Positions 32,702-42,386 are shown, counted from the first letter of the stretch. The stretch: DNA of 64,000 nt from Pandoraea captiosa (GCF_902459775.1 NZ_CABPSQ010000005.1:186001-250000), one strand, 5' to 3'. The notes: generated from the sequence alone by a model not told the origin. A program made the numbers and translations.

Positions 32702-33493
32702 ATGCGAAACGAATCCCGCCGGGAACCCACTCCGGCCGCCGTGCCGTCGACGGTGGCCGATGCCGAGCATCAGGACATGGCGGTGCTCGACGACATGGAA
32801 GCCGTGCTGGCCGAGCGCCTCGCCCGCATTGCCGCGTCGCATCGCAACGTGAAGTTCGCGAGCAGCCTTGCCGCTGAAGACATGCTGATCACGCACGTGA
32901 TCCTGCGCCAGCAGTTGCCGATCACGGTGTTCACGCTCAATACCGGACGTCTGCACGCCGAGACCGTGGGCATGATCGACAAAATCAAGGCGCGCTATGG
33001 CTACGACGTCGTGCAGTACGCACCGCAGGCCGACGCCGTCGAGCAATACGTTGCCGATCACGGCGCGAACGCATTCTACGAAAGCGTCGATCTGCGCAAG
33101 GCGTGCTGTCAGATCCGCAAGGTCGAGCCGCTCGGCCGCGCGTTGGCCGATGCCGATGCGTGGTTGACCGGACAACGTCGCGAGCAATCGGTCACGCGCG
33201 GTGAGCTTGCCTTCGCGGAGCAGGACGACGCGCGCGGCATCGCCAAGTACAACCCGCTGTTCGACTGGACGGAAGCGCAGGTGTGGGCTTACCTGACCGC
33301 GCGCGACGTGCCGGTCAACCCGCTGCATGCCCGTGGCTATCCGAGCATTGGCTGCGAGCCGTGCACACGGGCCGTTCGTCCCGGCGAAGACAGCCGGGCG
33401 GGGCGCTGGTGGTGGGAGTCGCGCGACAGCAAGGAATGCGGGCTGCACGCGAGCAACCTGAGCAAGATCCCGGTGTCGGTGCAGTCGAACTGA
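32702..33493 (+). CDS. cysH: Adenylylsulfate (APS) reductase, CysH
   Basis: Cytoplasmic reductase of 263 residues that converts activated sulfate to sulfite. Paired cysteines (KACCQIRK and IGCEPC) are the [4Fe-4S] ligands that mark APS-using enzymes as opposed to PAPS reductases, and the catalytic Cys is in KECGLH near the C-terminus. The PP-loop-like region is KFASSLAAEDMLI. AAGGAG lies eight bases before the ATG. It is followed by cysD and cysN without a CysC kinase domain, which fits the direct APS route. Confidence 0.95.
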   Translation: MRNESRREPTPAAVPSTVADAEHQDMAVLDDMEAVLAERLARIAASHRNVKFASSLAAEDMLITHVILRQQLPITVFTLNTGRLHAETVGMIDKIKARYGYDVVQYAPQADAVEQYVADHGANAFYESVDLRKACCQIRKVEPLGRALADADAWLTGQRREQSVTRGELAFAEQDDARGIAKYNPLFDWTEAQVWAYLTARDVPVNPLHARGYPSIGCEPCTRAVRPGEDSRAGRWWWESRDSKECGLHASNLSKIPVSVQSN

Positions 33494-33617
33494 TAGACGC
33501 AGCACCGCCCACAGGGCAACTGAATGGAAAACGATGTGCGCGCCGGACCGAATGCGGCGGCACATCGGAGCAGACCGAATCTCGGAAAAACTCGGAATCG
33601 TCAAGGAAGGGAACATT

Positions 33618-34565
33618 ATGGGTGCGATGCACGAAGTCGCGCAGGCCAATGGCTCGCGAATGGATCATCTGGACTGGCTCGAAGCCGAATCGATGTACAT
33701 CCTGCGTGAGGTCGTGGCGGAGTGCCGCAAGCCCGCGCTGCTGTTCTCCGGCGGCAAGGACTCGGTCGTGGTGCTGCATCTGGCGCTCAAGGCGTTCGGT
33801 CTCGGCCCGAACCGCAAGACCCAACTGCCGTTCCCGCTGGTGCATATCGACACGGGGCATAACTACCCGGAAGTGATCGAGTTCCGCGATCGTCACGCCA
33901 AGGCCCTGGGAGCCGAACTGGTCGTCGGGCATGTGGAAGACTCGATTGCCCGCGGCACGGTGCGCCTGCGTCGCGAGAACGATTCGCGTAACGCCGCACA
34001 AGCCGTCACGCTGCTCGAGACGATCGACGAACATGGTTACGACGCCATGATCGGCGGCGCTCGTCGCGACGAAGAAAAGGCGCGTGCGAAAGAGCGCATC
34101 TTCTCGTTCCGCGACGAATTCGGTCAGTGGGATCCGAAGGCGCAACGCCCGGAGTTGTGGCATCTATTCAACGCCCGTCTGCACAAGGGCGAGCACCTGC
34201 GCGTGTTTCCGATTTCCAACTGGACGGAACTGGACGTGTGGCAGTACATCGCTCGCGAGAACCTCGATTTGCCGTCGATCTATTACTCGCACGAGCGTGA
34301 AATCGTACGTCGCAACGGCTTGCTCGTGCCGGTCACGCCGCTCACGCCGAAGCAGGACGGCGAGACGAGCGAGCTGGCGCAGGTGCGCTTCCGTACCGTG
34401 GGCGACATCAGCTGCACGTGCCCGGTGGCCAGCGTCGCATCGAGCCCGGTGGAGATCATCGCCGAGACGGCGGTGACGGACATCACCGAGCGCGGGGCCA
34501 CGCGCATGGACGACCAGACGTCCGAGGCGGCGATGGAGCAACGCAAGAAGCAAGGGTACTTCTGA
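33618..34565 (+). CDS. cysD: Sulfate adenylyltransferase small subunit, CysD
   Basis: Catalytic subunit of ATP sulfurylase, 315 residues, which makes APS from ATP and sulfate together with CysN. It shows the PP-loop LLFSGGKDSVVVLHLA near residue 40, FPLVHIDTGHNYPEVIEFRD, and the conserved C-terminal GDISCTCPVAS and EQRKKQGYF. The ATG at 33618 follows AAGGAAGG. An open frame upstream to 33534 encodes nothing like the family N-terminus. It sits between cysH and cysN. Confidence 0.97.
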   Translation: MGAMHEVAQANGSRMDHLDWLEAESMYILREVVAECRKPALLFSGGKDSVVVLHLALKAFGLGPNRKTQLPFPLVHIDTGHNYPEVIEFRDRHAKALGAELVVGHVEDSIARGTVRLRRENDSRNAAQAVTLLETIDEHGYDAMIGGARRDEEKARAKERIFSFRDEFGQWDPKAQRPELWHLFNARLHKGEHLRVFPISNWTELDVWQYIARENLDLPSIYYSHEREIVRRNGLLVPVTPLTPKQDGETSELAQVRFRTVGDISCTCPVASVASSPVEIIAETAVTDITERGATRMDDQTSEAAMEQRKKQGYF

Positions 34566-34677
34566 TTCGACGCTCGCCGGCACACGGCAGCGGCCATCGG
34601 ACCCACGTTCAGAGACACCGGCTCGCAGGGCGACGCAACGTCACCGCCCCGAGCCACGCAATCGAGTTGAAAAGATC

Positions 34678-35979
34678 ATGAGCCTCACCCCGCATCAGGA
34701 AGACCTCGGCGTGCTGCGTTTCATTACGGCAGGCAGCGTCGACGACGGCAAGAGCACGCTGATCGGCCGTTTGCTGTACGACAGCAAGTCGGTGCTGACC
34801 GATCAGTTGTCTGCGCTGGCACGCGCCAAGCACAAGCGCACCGCCGGCGAAGACATCGATTTCTCGCTGCTCACCGACGGTCTCGAAGCCGAGCGCGAGC
34901 AGGGCATCACCATCGATGTCGCCTATCGCTACTTCACCACGGCGCGCCGAAAATTCATCATTGCCGATACGCCGGGTCACGAGCAGTACACGCGCAACAT
35001 GGTCACCGGCGCGTCGACGGCGCATGCCGCCATCATTCTGGTCGACGCCACGCGTGTGACCGAGGTGGACGGCCGCACCGAACTGCTCGCGCAGACCAAG
35101 CGCCACAGCGCCATTGTGAAGCTGCTGGGCTTGCAGCACGTGATCGTCGCGATCAACAAGATGGACCTGATCGATTACAGCGAAACGACGTTCAACAACA
35201 TTCGCGCGGCTTACCTGGAGCTCGCGCAGCGCCTTGGTCTGCAAGACGTACGCTTCGTACCGGTCTCCGCGCTCAAGGGGGATAACATCGTGTACGCGAG
35301 CGAGCGTATGCCGTGGTATCAGGACGAACCGCTGCTCGATGTGCTCGAATCGCTGCCGGTCACGCAAACGGGGGGAGAACTGCGCTTCCCGGTGCAACTG
35401 GTGGCGCGTCAGGACGGTGCGCATGCCGACGACTTCCGTGGCTACATGGGCCGCGTGGAATCGGGGTCGGTGCGCGTTGGACAGTCGTTGCGCGTGCTGC
35501 CTGCCGGTCGCACGGCGAGCGTTGCGGAAATCGTCGGTCCGCGCGGCTTGCTCGAAGAAGCATTCGCCGGACAATGCGTGACGATCCGTCTGACGGAAGA
35601 CGTGGATGTCTCGCGCGGCGACACGTTCGTCGCTGCCGATTCGGTGCTGGAACCGTCGCGCAAGCTGGCCGCCGACGTTTGCTGGTTCGACGAAGATGCG
35701 CTTGCACCGCAGCGCAAGTATTTGCTCAAGCAAGCGACCAGCACGGTGTACGTGAAGGTCGGTAGCGTCGACACAGTGCTCGACGTGAGCACGCTCTCGC
35801 ATGGCACGGACAAGACGACGCTCGCGATGAACGATATCGGTCGCGTGCAACTGACGCTTCAGAAGCCGGTCGCCGCCGATACGTACGACGCCAACCCGGC
35901 CACGGGCGCGTTCGTGCTGATCGACGAAGCGACGCACCACACGGTCGCCGCCGGCATGATTCGCGCACTGGCGGCCTGA
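34678..35979 (+). CDS. cysN: Sulfate adenylyltransferase large subunit, CysN
   Basis: GTPase subunit of ATP sulfurylase, 433 residues. The EF-Tu-like G domain has the P-loop GSVDDGKST (residues ~19-27), DTPGHEQYTRNM (G3) and NKMD (G4), followed by beta-barrel domains. GTP hydrolysis drives APS synthesis by CysD. No C-terminal APS kinase (CysC) domain is fused, consistent with the APS-type CysH upstream. The gene starts 112 bp after cysD, and cobA begins two bases after its stop. Confidence 0.97.
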   Translation: MSLTPHQEDLGVLRFITAGSVDDGKSTLIGRLLYDSKSVLTDQLSALARAKHKRTAGEDIDFSLLTDGLEAEREQGITIDVAYRYFTTARRKFIIADTPGHEQYTRNMVTGASTAHAAIILVDATRVTEVDGRTELLAQTKRHSAIVKLLGLQHVIVAINKMDLIDYSETTFNNIRAAYLELAQRLGLQDVRFVPVSALKGDNIVYASERMPWYQDEPLLDVLESLPVTQTGGELRFPVQLVARQDGAHADDFRGYMGRVESGSVRVGQSLRVLPAGRTASVAEIVGPRGLLEEAFAGQCVTIRLTEDVDVSRGDTFVAADSVLEPSRKLAADVCWFDEDALAPQRKYLLKQATSTVYVKVGSVDTVLDVSTLSHGTDKTTLAMNDIGRVQLTLQKPVAADTYDANPATGAFVLIDEATHHTVAAGMIRALAA

Positions 35980-35981
35980 CC

Positions 35982-36794
35982 ATGCCGGGCAAGGTCTATC
36001 TCGTGGGTGCCGGGCCGGGCGCTGCCGATCTGATCACGGTGCGCGGTGCGCGCTTGCTCGCGCAGGCGGAGGTGGTGCTTCACGACGCGCTGGTCGAGCC
36101 CGAAATGCTCGCCTTGTGCCCGCAGGCAAAGCTGGTTGCCGTGGGCAAGCGCTGCGGCAAGCTGTCGAGCGCGCAGCAGTTCATCAACAAGCAACTGATC
36201 GATCATGCGCGCACGCACGCGCTGGTCGTGCGCCTGAAGGGCGGAGACCCGATGCTGTTCGGTCGCGCGGACGAGGAGTTGCGTGCGCTCGAGGCGGCGG
36301 GTATCGAGGTCGAGGTGGTGCCGGGTATCACGGCGGCGCTCGCCAGTGCCGCGTCGCTGGGCCGCTCGCTCACGTTGCGTGGCGTGTCGCGCAGCGTGGC
36401 GTTCGTCACGCAAAGCCGTGCGCCCGGTTCGCCGGATATCGAGGCCGATGCCCGGGCCGATTCTCTGGTCTATTACATGGGGCGCGACGCTGCGGCGACC
36501 ATCGCTGCCGGGCTGATCGACGCAGGCAAGTCGCCAGCCACCCCGGTGGCGATCGTCGAGTCGGTGACCACGCCGCGCGAACGCCACACCGCCATGACGC
36601 TCGGTGAGTTGCGCGACGGTGTGGCGGCCCGGTGGTTCGACGGCTCGCAACCGAGTGTGATTCTGGTCGGCGAGGCGTTTGCGCAAAGCGCCGCAGTGCC
36701 CGATGCGCAGGATGCAAACGACGACGCCCGAGACACCCATGATGCCCATGCTGCGCCAGCGGCAGCAAAGCCGCGCGTTCCCGCGGCTGCATAA
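35982..36794 (+). CDS. cobA: Uroporphyrinogen-III C-methyltransferase
   Basis: SAM-dependent methyltransferase of 270 residues that converts uroporphyrinogen III to precorrin-2, the first step to siroheme (cofactor of sulfite reductase) and cobalamin. Motifs are VYLVGAGPGAADLITVRG at the N-terminus, VVRLKGGDPMLFGRADEE and VVPGITAALASAASLG. It is a stand-alone SUMT without the CysG oxidase/chelatase half. The gene directly follows cysN, so it is in the cys operon. The last ~35 residues are an unusual Asp/Ala/His-rich tail (DAQDANDDARDTHDAHAAPA). Confidence 0.95.
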   Translation: MPGKVYLVGAGPGAADLITVRGARLLAQAEVVLHDALVEPEMLALCPQAKLVAVGKRCGKLSSAQQFINKQLIDHARTHALVVRLKGGDPMLFGRADEELRALEAAGIEVEVVPGITAALASAASLGRSLTLRGVSRSVAFVTQSRAPGSPDIEADARADSLVYYMGRDAAATIAAGLIDAGKSPATPVAIVESVTTPRERHTAMTLGELRDGVAARWFDGSQPSVILVGEAFAQSAAVPDAQDANDDARDTHDAHAAPAAAKPRVPAAA

Positions 36795-36800
36795 CCTCAT

Positions 36801-37631
36801 CTATCGGATATCGCGCAACGACAGGAACTCGCGGCTCTCGGTGAGAGGCTCGCGTTCCCGGTCGTCTGGCGACACGCCACCCCAGTCGTTGCGGCCCGTA
36901 CCTGCCCAACGGAACGTATCGAGCGCCTTGGCTGCCGCATTGTAGGCATTGCCAAGGGTGCTGCCCAACTGCTCGCGCCCGGTGTTGAAAACGTTGACGA
37001 TCGTTCCCGCAAAGTTGCCGATGGAGAGGAACGTGCCGGCCCCGTTTTGCGCCGCGTTGGTTTTCATTTCCTGCATTTCCCGCATCGGCATTTTGTCGGG
37101 GACGTCGTGGCCATCGCGAGCATCGGGGGCCTGCCTCACCGAGCGGCTGACGGGCGGTGGGTTGGTCGTGCCGGAGGACGTCGTTCGCAGCACGCGCGGC
37201 AGTCGTTCCCCGCGTAGCGCGGGCAGGGCCACATCTTTGACGCTCAGACTCTCGGGCCGGTGATTGATCGCATGCACCATGCGTTTCAAAGCGCCTTCGA
37301 AGTCGGCCGAAGCGAATTGCAGGTGCTCCACTTCTTCGATGATCGCATCGAACAAGTCCGGTTCGTTAAGCGCATGCGCATCCGCCTGATGGCGAATTTT
37401 GGCGGTTGCGCACCAGTAGGCAACATGGGCAATTTCGGACTCGTCGCTCTCGCGCACTTGCGTGATGTCACACCCGTAGAATCCGGGCGGCGCATCGATG
37501 AAGTGGCCGCTATCGATGTTTCTGAGCGACTCGAACGCCTGGGACATGGCGGTGGCCACCGGGTGCATCGCAGCCGTGGGGGCGAGCGCGGGCGGGGCGA
37601 CTGGCCAACTGGTGGGCGCAGGTATGTACAT
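36801..37631 (-). CDS. Hypothetical protein downstream of the toxin-like gene
   Basis: Protein of 276 residues with no family I recognise. There is no signal peptide. The N-terminal third is Pro/Ala-rich, then a helical region follows (NEPDLFDAIIEEVEHLQFAS), then a disordered-looking polar stretch and a C-terminal segment with GTFLSIGNFAGTIVNVFNTG. The ATG at 37631 has AAAAGAG about ten bases upstream. It lies 237 bp downstream of the 1505-residue candidate toxin on the same strand. It could be an immunity protein, secretion partner or second effector; the sequence does not decide. Confidence 0.7.
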   Translation of the reverse strand: MYIPAPTSWPVAPPALAPTAAMHPVATAMSQAFESLRNIDSGHFIDAPPGFYGCDITQVRESDESEIAHVAYWCATAKIRHQADAHALNEPDLFDAIIEEVEHLQFASADFEGALKRMVHAINHRPESLSVKDVALPALRGERLPRVLRTTSSGTTNPPPVSRSVRQAPDARDGHDVPDKMPMREMQEMKTNAAQNGAGTFLSIGNFAGTIVNVFNTGREQLGSTLGNAYNAAAKALDTFRWAGTGRNDWGGVSPDDREREPLTESREFLSLRDIR

Positions 37632-37803
37632 GGTGAGAACTCTTTTCAGATGAGGAATGCATGCCGGTGAGGACGCGAGCCATTCGTCCGATGGAAACAT
37701 CGCCATGATCGTCCGCGTCCCTGTACACAGTTTGGGTCCGGCGGGGGCGGACAGACTTCCAGAAACCGTGCGTCGATCGCAAGGTGAGCTTTGTCCCGTC
37801 GTG

Positions 37804-37855
37804 CTCGCCGTGACTGTTCGCCGTGACTGTTCGCCTTGACTGCTCGCCTTGAGCG
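37804..37855. repeat. Four tandem 13-bp units
   Basis: Four contiguous 13-bp units: CTCGCCGTGACTG, TTCGCCGTGACTG, TTCGCCTTGACTG and CTCGCCTTGAGCG. They occupy the gap between the stop of the toxin-like gene (37869, minus strand) and the downstream 276-residue gene. Function unknown. Confidence 0.85.
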
Positions 37856-37868
37856 ACAACGGTGCGCG

Positions 37869-40800
37869 TCAGAGGTAGAGCGCGTCGCGCACCGGTACGA
37901 GCTCGTTGAGCTCGCGCAGCAACTCCACTTCGCCCAATCGGGGGATGTCGATCTCGCGGGTGTCGACAGCCAATGTCCTGCCTTGACTGTCCAACGCGTA
38001 CACGCGCGACATGGCGTTCAGATGCGAGCGCAGCATATGAAGCACGCTCGCATAGTCGTGGTGCACGACGATGCCGAACTCCGGGTCGAAGAAGTAGTAT
38101 TGCGCAGGACCGACAGTGCGAAAGCGTCGGCCGAGCAGTATGGTGCGCACGCCCGCTGTGATTTCGAAGGCGCGTGGCGTGGTCTGTTCGCCGTCGAACA
38201 GCGTATCGAGCGTTTGTACGCCGAGCGCCAGTGACGGTGGACTCAGGTAACGAATCGTCATGCTCCCGAACTGGGCGAGGTCGGACATGAATCGTGCCGA
38301 CACGGTGGTGACGCCTCGGGCGAGTGTGTTGTAGACGCCGATCATGCCCTCGACCGGATACCGCGACGGGACCAATGTGCAGCCACGCAGCAGCCCCGTT
38401 CGCACATTGGGCTGATAAGTCCTTGCGCGCTGCGTTATGCCAAGAAATGTCGCGCCTAGCCTGGCTGCGTCGTTCGCAAGCGGGCTTGGCACGATCAACG
38501 CGCCGGCGTCTGCGGCGTTCTGCAGAAAATCGACGCGGCCCGCGAGGGTGCCCAGCGTTTCAGGGTCCGTGACGGTCGCATCCAGAAAATCGAGTTTTCG
38601 AAGGCGCAAGTGCCAGCTGAGCGGCATGCCCTCGCCCGGCGATGCAACGCTTGTGACTGCCTTGCGCGCGCGCTCGAAGACCGGATTGCGCTTGTCGCGC
38701 AAGGCGTCGTAACGGGCCCGGAACCCTTCGTCGATGCGCCAGGCCACGTGGGCGTCGTCGAACATCGGTGGCGCATGGTCGGCCTGTGTCACCACGTGCC
38801 ATTCGCCCGAGGACGACAGACGCAGGAACGGCGCGTCGGCTTTCGCGGTATCCGCGAGGGCGCGTCGCTCCATGCGAAAGAAGCCGGTCGTCGGGTCCAG
38901 CCGCACATAGGCGCGGGTTTCCGAATCGATGCCCGCATAGAAGCGCCCGCCGGCCCGGTGCAGGCCGAGGATCAACTGCTCTTGCGCACGGGGCGCTTCC
39001 GCGACGAAGTACCGGAAGCGCGGGTCCCGCGTGACCCAGAGCCATGCCTTGAACCGTACAGCCGCAAGCCCTTGCGCACCAATCGCCGAGAGAACCGATT
39101 GCCAGCTCTGCTGAAATACGGCCTGGTCGTTCGTCAGCAGGCCGACGCCCATGCCTGCGGCGCCGATCGTCAGATCGGCGGCGGAGTATACGAAGCTGAT
39201 CGGTCGCGCGAAGGGCATGAACCAGGTGGCCACGCCCAGCGCCAGATCGACTTTCGCGAACATGCTCATGAGGTCCAGCAACGGACGCGTGCCGTTCGTG
39301 TCGCCGCTTCCGGATCGGTGCTGATGCTGGCGCATTTCGTATGCCGAGGCCACGGCAGTGAAGGTATCGGACAGCGCGGTGTCGCGTTGCCCTTGCGCGT
39401 CCAGACGGGCGGATTCGTGCCACGTGGGGTCGCTGGGCGGCGTGTCCTTGAGCGTCGAGGTGATCCGCGAGCGGGTCGTCTGGTTGCACATCTGCGCGTT
39501 GAACCAGTCGCTCAGTTGCTGCCGGTTGTCGAAGCCGATCACCCGCAAGCCTTCGGTGAACGGCGCGATCAACAGGCGAGGGGGGCGCCCGGCGATGGAG
39601 ACCTGCATGAGCGTCGTCGTCATTCCACCGACGCACAGCCATTCGCGCTCCACGGCCGGGGAGCCGATTTCGCGCGCCAGTTCTTCCGCGCTCAGTCGTG
39701 CCAATTCGATAGGCCCGGCGATTCGCGCCGCGATATGGACCTGCTCCACGGGCATCTTGCGCCGCGCACGATCGAGCCAGACCTGCGCGATGAACTCGGA
39801 CTTCAGGATCTTTCGCACATTGTCGCGCGATGTGTCCCAGAACTGCGTCCGGGCGTTCTCAAGTCGCCGGCGCAAGGCGTTCATCGAGGTTTTGTCGAGG
39901 ACATCCCTGAGCAGCACACCGTGACCGGTCGCCGAGTGCTTTCCGCGCACGAAGTTGAACTTGCCGAGCGCGTCCTGCGTGAGCAACGGCAGGTCTTGCA
40001 GTTCCTGTGCGAGTACCGACTCGCGAATCACGAGATCGCTGAGCGACTGGGCCTGTCGCCGTGCCGTCTTCACGTAGATCCGATCGGGATCGCCTGGCGC
40101 GAGACCCGCCTGTGTCAGACGCTCGACGAGGTGCGTGCGCGTGAGTTCGGGCACGTTCGGAATTGCCGCCGACACACGCAGGCGCAGGGTTTCCAGATGC
40201 GCGAGCTTGCGAAGATCGCTTAACGACACACCGATGGGCTGCCCCGGCAACGTCATGCCGGCGCGCATGCAGCGTTGCCGATACTGACGGACCCCCTGTT
40301 CGGTGTCGACGGTCGCCGCGCCGGATAGCCATGCCCGATATTGCTCGATGCGCGGTGCCGTGTCGCGAGCCGCCGCCGCCAGTGTGCCGTCCGTGCTCAG
40401 GGTGGCGAGCGTCGCCTGAGACGCGATCTGGATCGGTTGCCGCTTGTCGTCACGCACGAGCGTCGCGATCGACGTGCCGTTGGCGGCAAGCCCGCGCATT
40501 GTGAGCGGCAGTCGTTCACAAAGCGTGGTGCGCACGCCGAGACGATCTGCCTCGATGTCGTCGAGCAACGCCTGAGGCGATGCAAAAGCGCGCCATGCGG
40601 CTGCGTCGCCCTGGAGGTAGAGAAGCGTGGTGCCGTTGCCGGACGGCTCGCCGATGACGCAAGTGCCGGCGGGAGTCGCTACGTGCTCCCGGTCATCGGC
40701 GGCAATTGTCAATGTCAGTCGATGGGAGACGAATAGCGCGCCCGAGGGATCGCTCGAGAAGGACAGGTTCGCGAGTGCGGCGTTACCGAGATAAAGAGCT

Positions 40801-42386
40801 TTGTTGGAGATCAATCCGTTGTTGTACGCCACTGTCAGGTCGCTGATGGCAAGCGCGTTGCTGAGGACTTCGGTGAGACTGGCACTCAGCACGGTCATCA
40901 GAGACGGTGGGACTTGCCACATCCGCGTCGCACGTGCTTCGCACGCGACGCGCCATGTGTCGACGATCTCATCGAACCTTGCCGCCGTCATGATCGTCGG
41001 CGTTTCATAAATCGCACCGGCGGCGGTCTTGGTACAGACGTCGAAACTCGCGCCGAGCGCCGGTGCAGTGATGTTCAGACGCCCGGCGCGGATCTGCTCG
41101 GCAGCCTCGGGCAGTGTCCAATAGGTGACGAGCTTGGTGCGTTGGCCGTCGTTCAATGGTCTGTGCTGCCGCACCCTCAGTCGCGAGAGCGTCTGATCGG
41201 CGAACTCCGTCGCGTTCTCCAGGAGTCGGTCGAGCAGTTCGCGCTCGCTGGGTGGCGGGGAGAAACTCAGCAAGGGCGAGAATGACGCGTGAAGCTCCCG
41301 GTACGTTGCCGCCCGGTGTCGCCACGCGTTTGCCGTGTCGATCAAACTTTGCATCTCGGGCGAGGCGCGCATGTCGGGCAGGCCGGACGCCGGGCGCGCC
41401 TCGCCGGCTCGTGCAATGACGATCGGCGGGATCGCGGGCAGGTAGGCCGCGTGCGCAAGGGGCGGACCGAACGATGAAAACGACAGCAAACGCGTCAGTG
41501 CGCCATGCATCCGCTCCGGCACGGCAGCAGCGCTCGTGACGATCCCGTCAATGGCCTGGGACACGGTTTGCGCGAGCTGTTCGAGGATCGAGACTTCCGG
41601 GCGATGGGCGGGGACGGGGCGTGACCCAAGCCGGGAGTTGCCATCGTGAAACGCCGGATCGGGGTCGAATGCAGGAGACGACGTGGGGTGGCACCCGGAA
41701 AGGCTTTCCGGCGGGCCGGTGTGGACCAGCGTAGTCCCGTAAAGCAGCCCCAGCAGGTATCCGGTCTTCCCGCAGCGTGTGAAGTCCAGCGACGGGACCC
41801 GGACTGGCGCGTCGTGACCGTGCGGTGGGCAGCGAACGCCTGCGAGAGGGCAGGCGCCGCTGCCCAGCAAAAGAAACGCCCTCCATTGCTGGATGAGCCA
41901 TGGACGCCAGCTGCAAAAGTAGCGTTCCCATGCGCTGCCGTAACTTGTCGGGTCGTGGGGGGCTTCGGTGCGGTGGCCGTTCGATAGCCTCAGGCGATTC
42001 CACGTGGACTCGCTCAGAAGCCCGTCACATACCTCTTGCACGCTTTGCCACGGCGAACGGTTTGCGAGTGCGCCGGGCACCAGGCTCAAGAGCGATGCGG
42101 CCGGCCCTGGCTCCGTGTCGAAGCGCCCGGCAAAGCGCGCGATGATCGTGTCGTCGAGGGCTACCAGATCGTCCCCGTCTATGCCCATCTCGATGAGCGC
42201 CAGCATGAGGCCGAGCGCAGGCCCGGCCTCGGGCGACTCGTCAACAAGCGCGCAGGCACGCGTGGCAATGCTGTCGAAGTGTTCGGCGGCAGCGCGCATG
42301 GCGAGCCGCCCCGTATCGATCTCCGCAGTGCGCAGGTGAGACGTCGGTTCCCGTGCCGTGGATGTTTGCGTCGCGCTTGTCACCAT
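37869..42386 (-). CDS. Very large candidate toxin/effector, DUF6543 (dermonecrotic-toxin)-like
   Basis: Protein of about 1505 residues with no signal peptide. The layout recalls the large DUF6543 / 'dermonecrotic toxin' proteins of Pseudomonas: a long helical N-terminal half, a segment GTTLLYLQGDAAAWRAFASP resembling their 'LYLPGHP...FASL' block, and a hydrophobic stretch near residue 1060 (LALGVATWFMPFARPISFVY, then LTIGAAGMGVGLLT). A C-terminal ~400 residues of mixed strands follow. I matched these by eye, so the family call is tentative. The ATG at 42386 follows a G-rich site; an upstream in-frame start exists at 42479. It lies with the 276-residue gene between cobA and cbiX. Confidence 0.65.
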   Translation of the reverse strand: MVTSATQTSTAREPTSHLRTAEIDTGRLAMRAAAEHFDSIATRACALVDESPEAGPALGLMLALIEMGIDGDDLVALDDTIIARFAGRFDTEPGPAASLLSLVPGALANRSPWQSVQEVCDGLLSESTWNRLRLSNGHRTEAPHDPTSYGSAWERYFCSWRPWLIQQWRAFLLLGSGACPLAGVRCPPHGHDAPVRVPSLDFTRCGKTGYLLGLLYGTTLVHTGPPESLSGCHPTSSPAFDPDPAFHDGNSRLGSRPVPAHRPEVSILEQLAQTVSQAIDGIVTSAAAVPERMHGALTRLLSFSSFGPPLAHAAYLPAIPPIVIARAGEARPASGLPDMRASPEMQSLIDTANAWRHRAATYRELHASFSPLLSFSPPPSERELLDRLLENATEFADQTLSRLRVRQHRPLNDGQRTKLVTYWTLPEAAEQIRAGRLNITAPALGASFDVCTKTAAGAIYETPTIMTAARFDEIVDTWRVACEARATRMWQVPPSLMTVLSASLTEVLSNALAISDLTVAYNNGLISNKALYLGNAALANLSFSSDPSGALFVSHRLTLTIAADDREHVATPAGTCVIGEPSGNGTTLLYLQGDAAAWRAFASPQALLDDIEADRLGVRTTLCERLPLTMRGLAANGTSIATLVRDDKRQPIQIASQATLATLSTDGTLAAAARDTAPRIEQYRAWLSGAATVDTEQGVRQYRQRCMRAGMTLPGQPIGVSLSDLRKLAHLETLRLRVSAAIPNVPELTRTHLVERLTQAGLAPGDPDRIYVKTARRQAQSLSDLVIRESVLAQELQDLPLLTQDALGKFNFVRGKHSATGHGVLLRDVLDKTSMNALRRRLENARTQFWDTSRDNVRKILKSEFIAQVWLDRARRKMPVEQVHIAARIAGPIELARLSAEELAREIGSPAVEREWLCVGGMTTTLMQVSIAGRPPRLLIAPFTEGLRVIGFDNRQQLSDWFNAQMCNQTTRSRITSTLKDTPPSDPTWHESARLDAQGQRDTALSDTFTAVASAYEMRQHQHRSGSGDTNGTRPLLDLMSMFAKVDLALGVATWFMPFARPISFVYSAADLTIGAAGMGVGLLTNDQAVFQQSWQSVLSAIGAQGLAAVRFKAWLWVTRDPRFRYFVAEAPRAQEQLILGLHRAGGRFYAGIDSETRAYVRLDPTTGFFRMERRALADTAKADAPFLRLSSSGEWHVVTQADHAPPMFDDAHVAWRIDEGFRARYDALRDKRNPVFERARKAVTSVASPGEGMPLSWHLRLRKLDFLDATVTDPETLGTLAGRVDFLQNAADAGALIVPSPLANDAARLGATFLGITQRARTYQPNVRTGLLRGCTLVPSRYPVEGMIGVYNTLARGVTTVSARFMSDLAQFGSMTIRYLSPPSLALGVQTLDTLFDGEQTTPRAFEITAGVRTILLGRRFRTVGPAQYYFFDPEFGIVVHHDYASVLHMLRSHLNAMSRVYALDSQGRTLAVDTREIDIPRLGEVELLRELNELVPVRDALYL

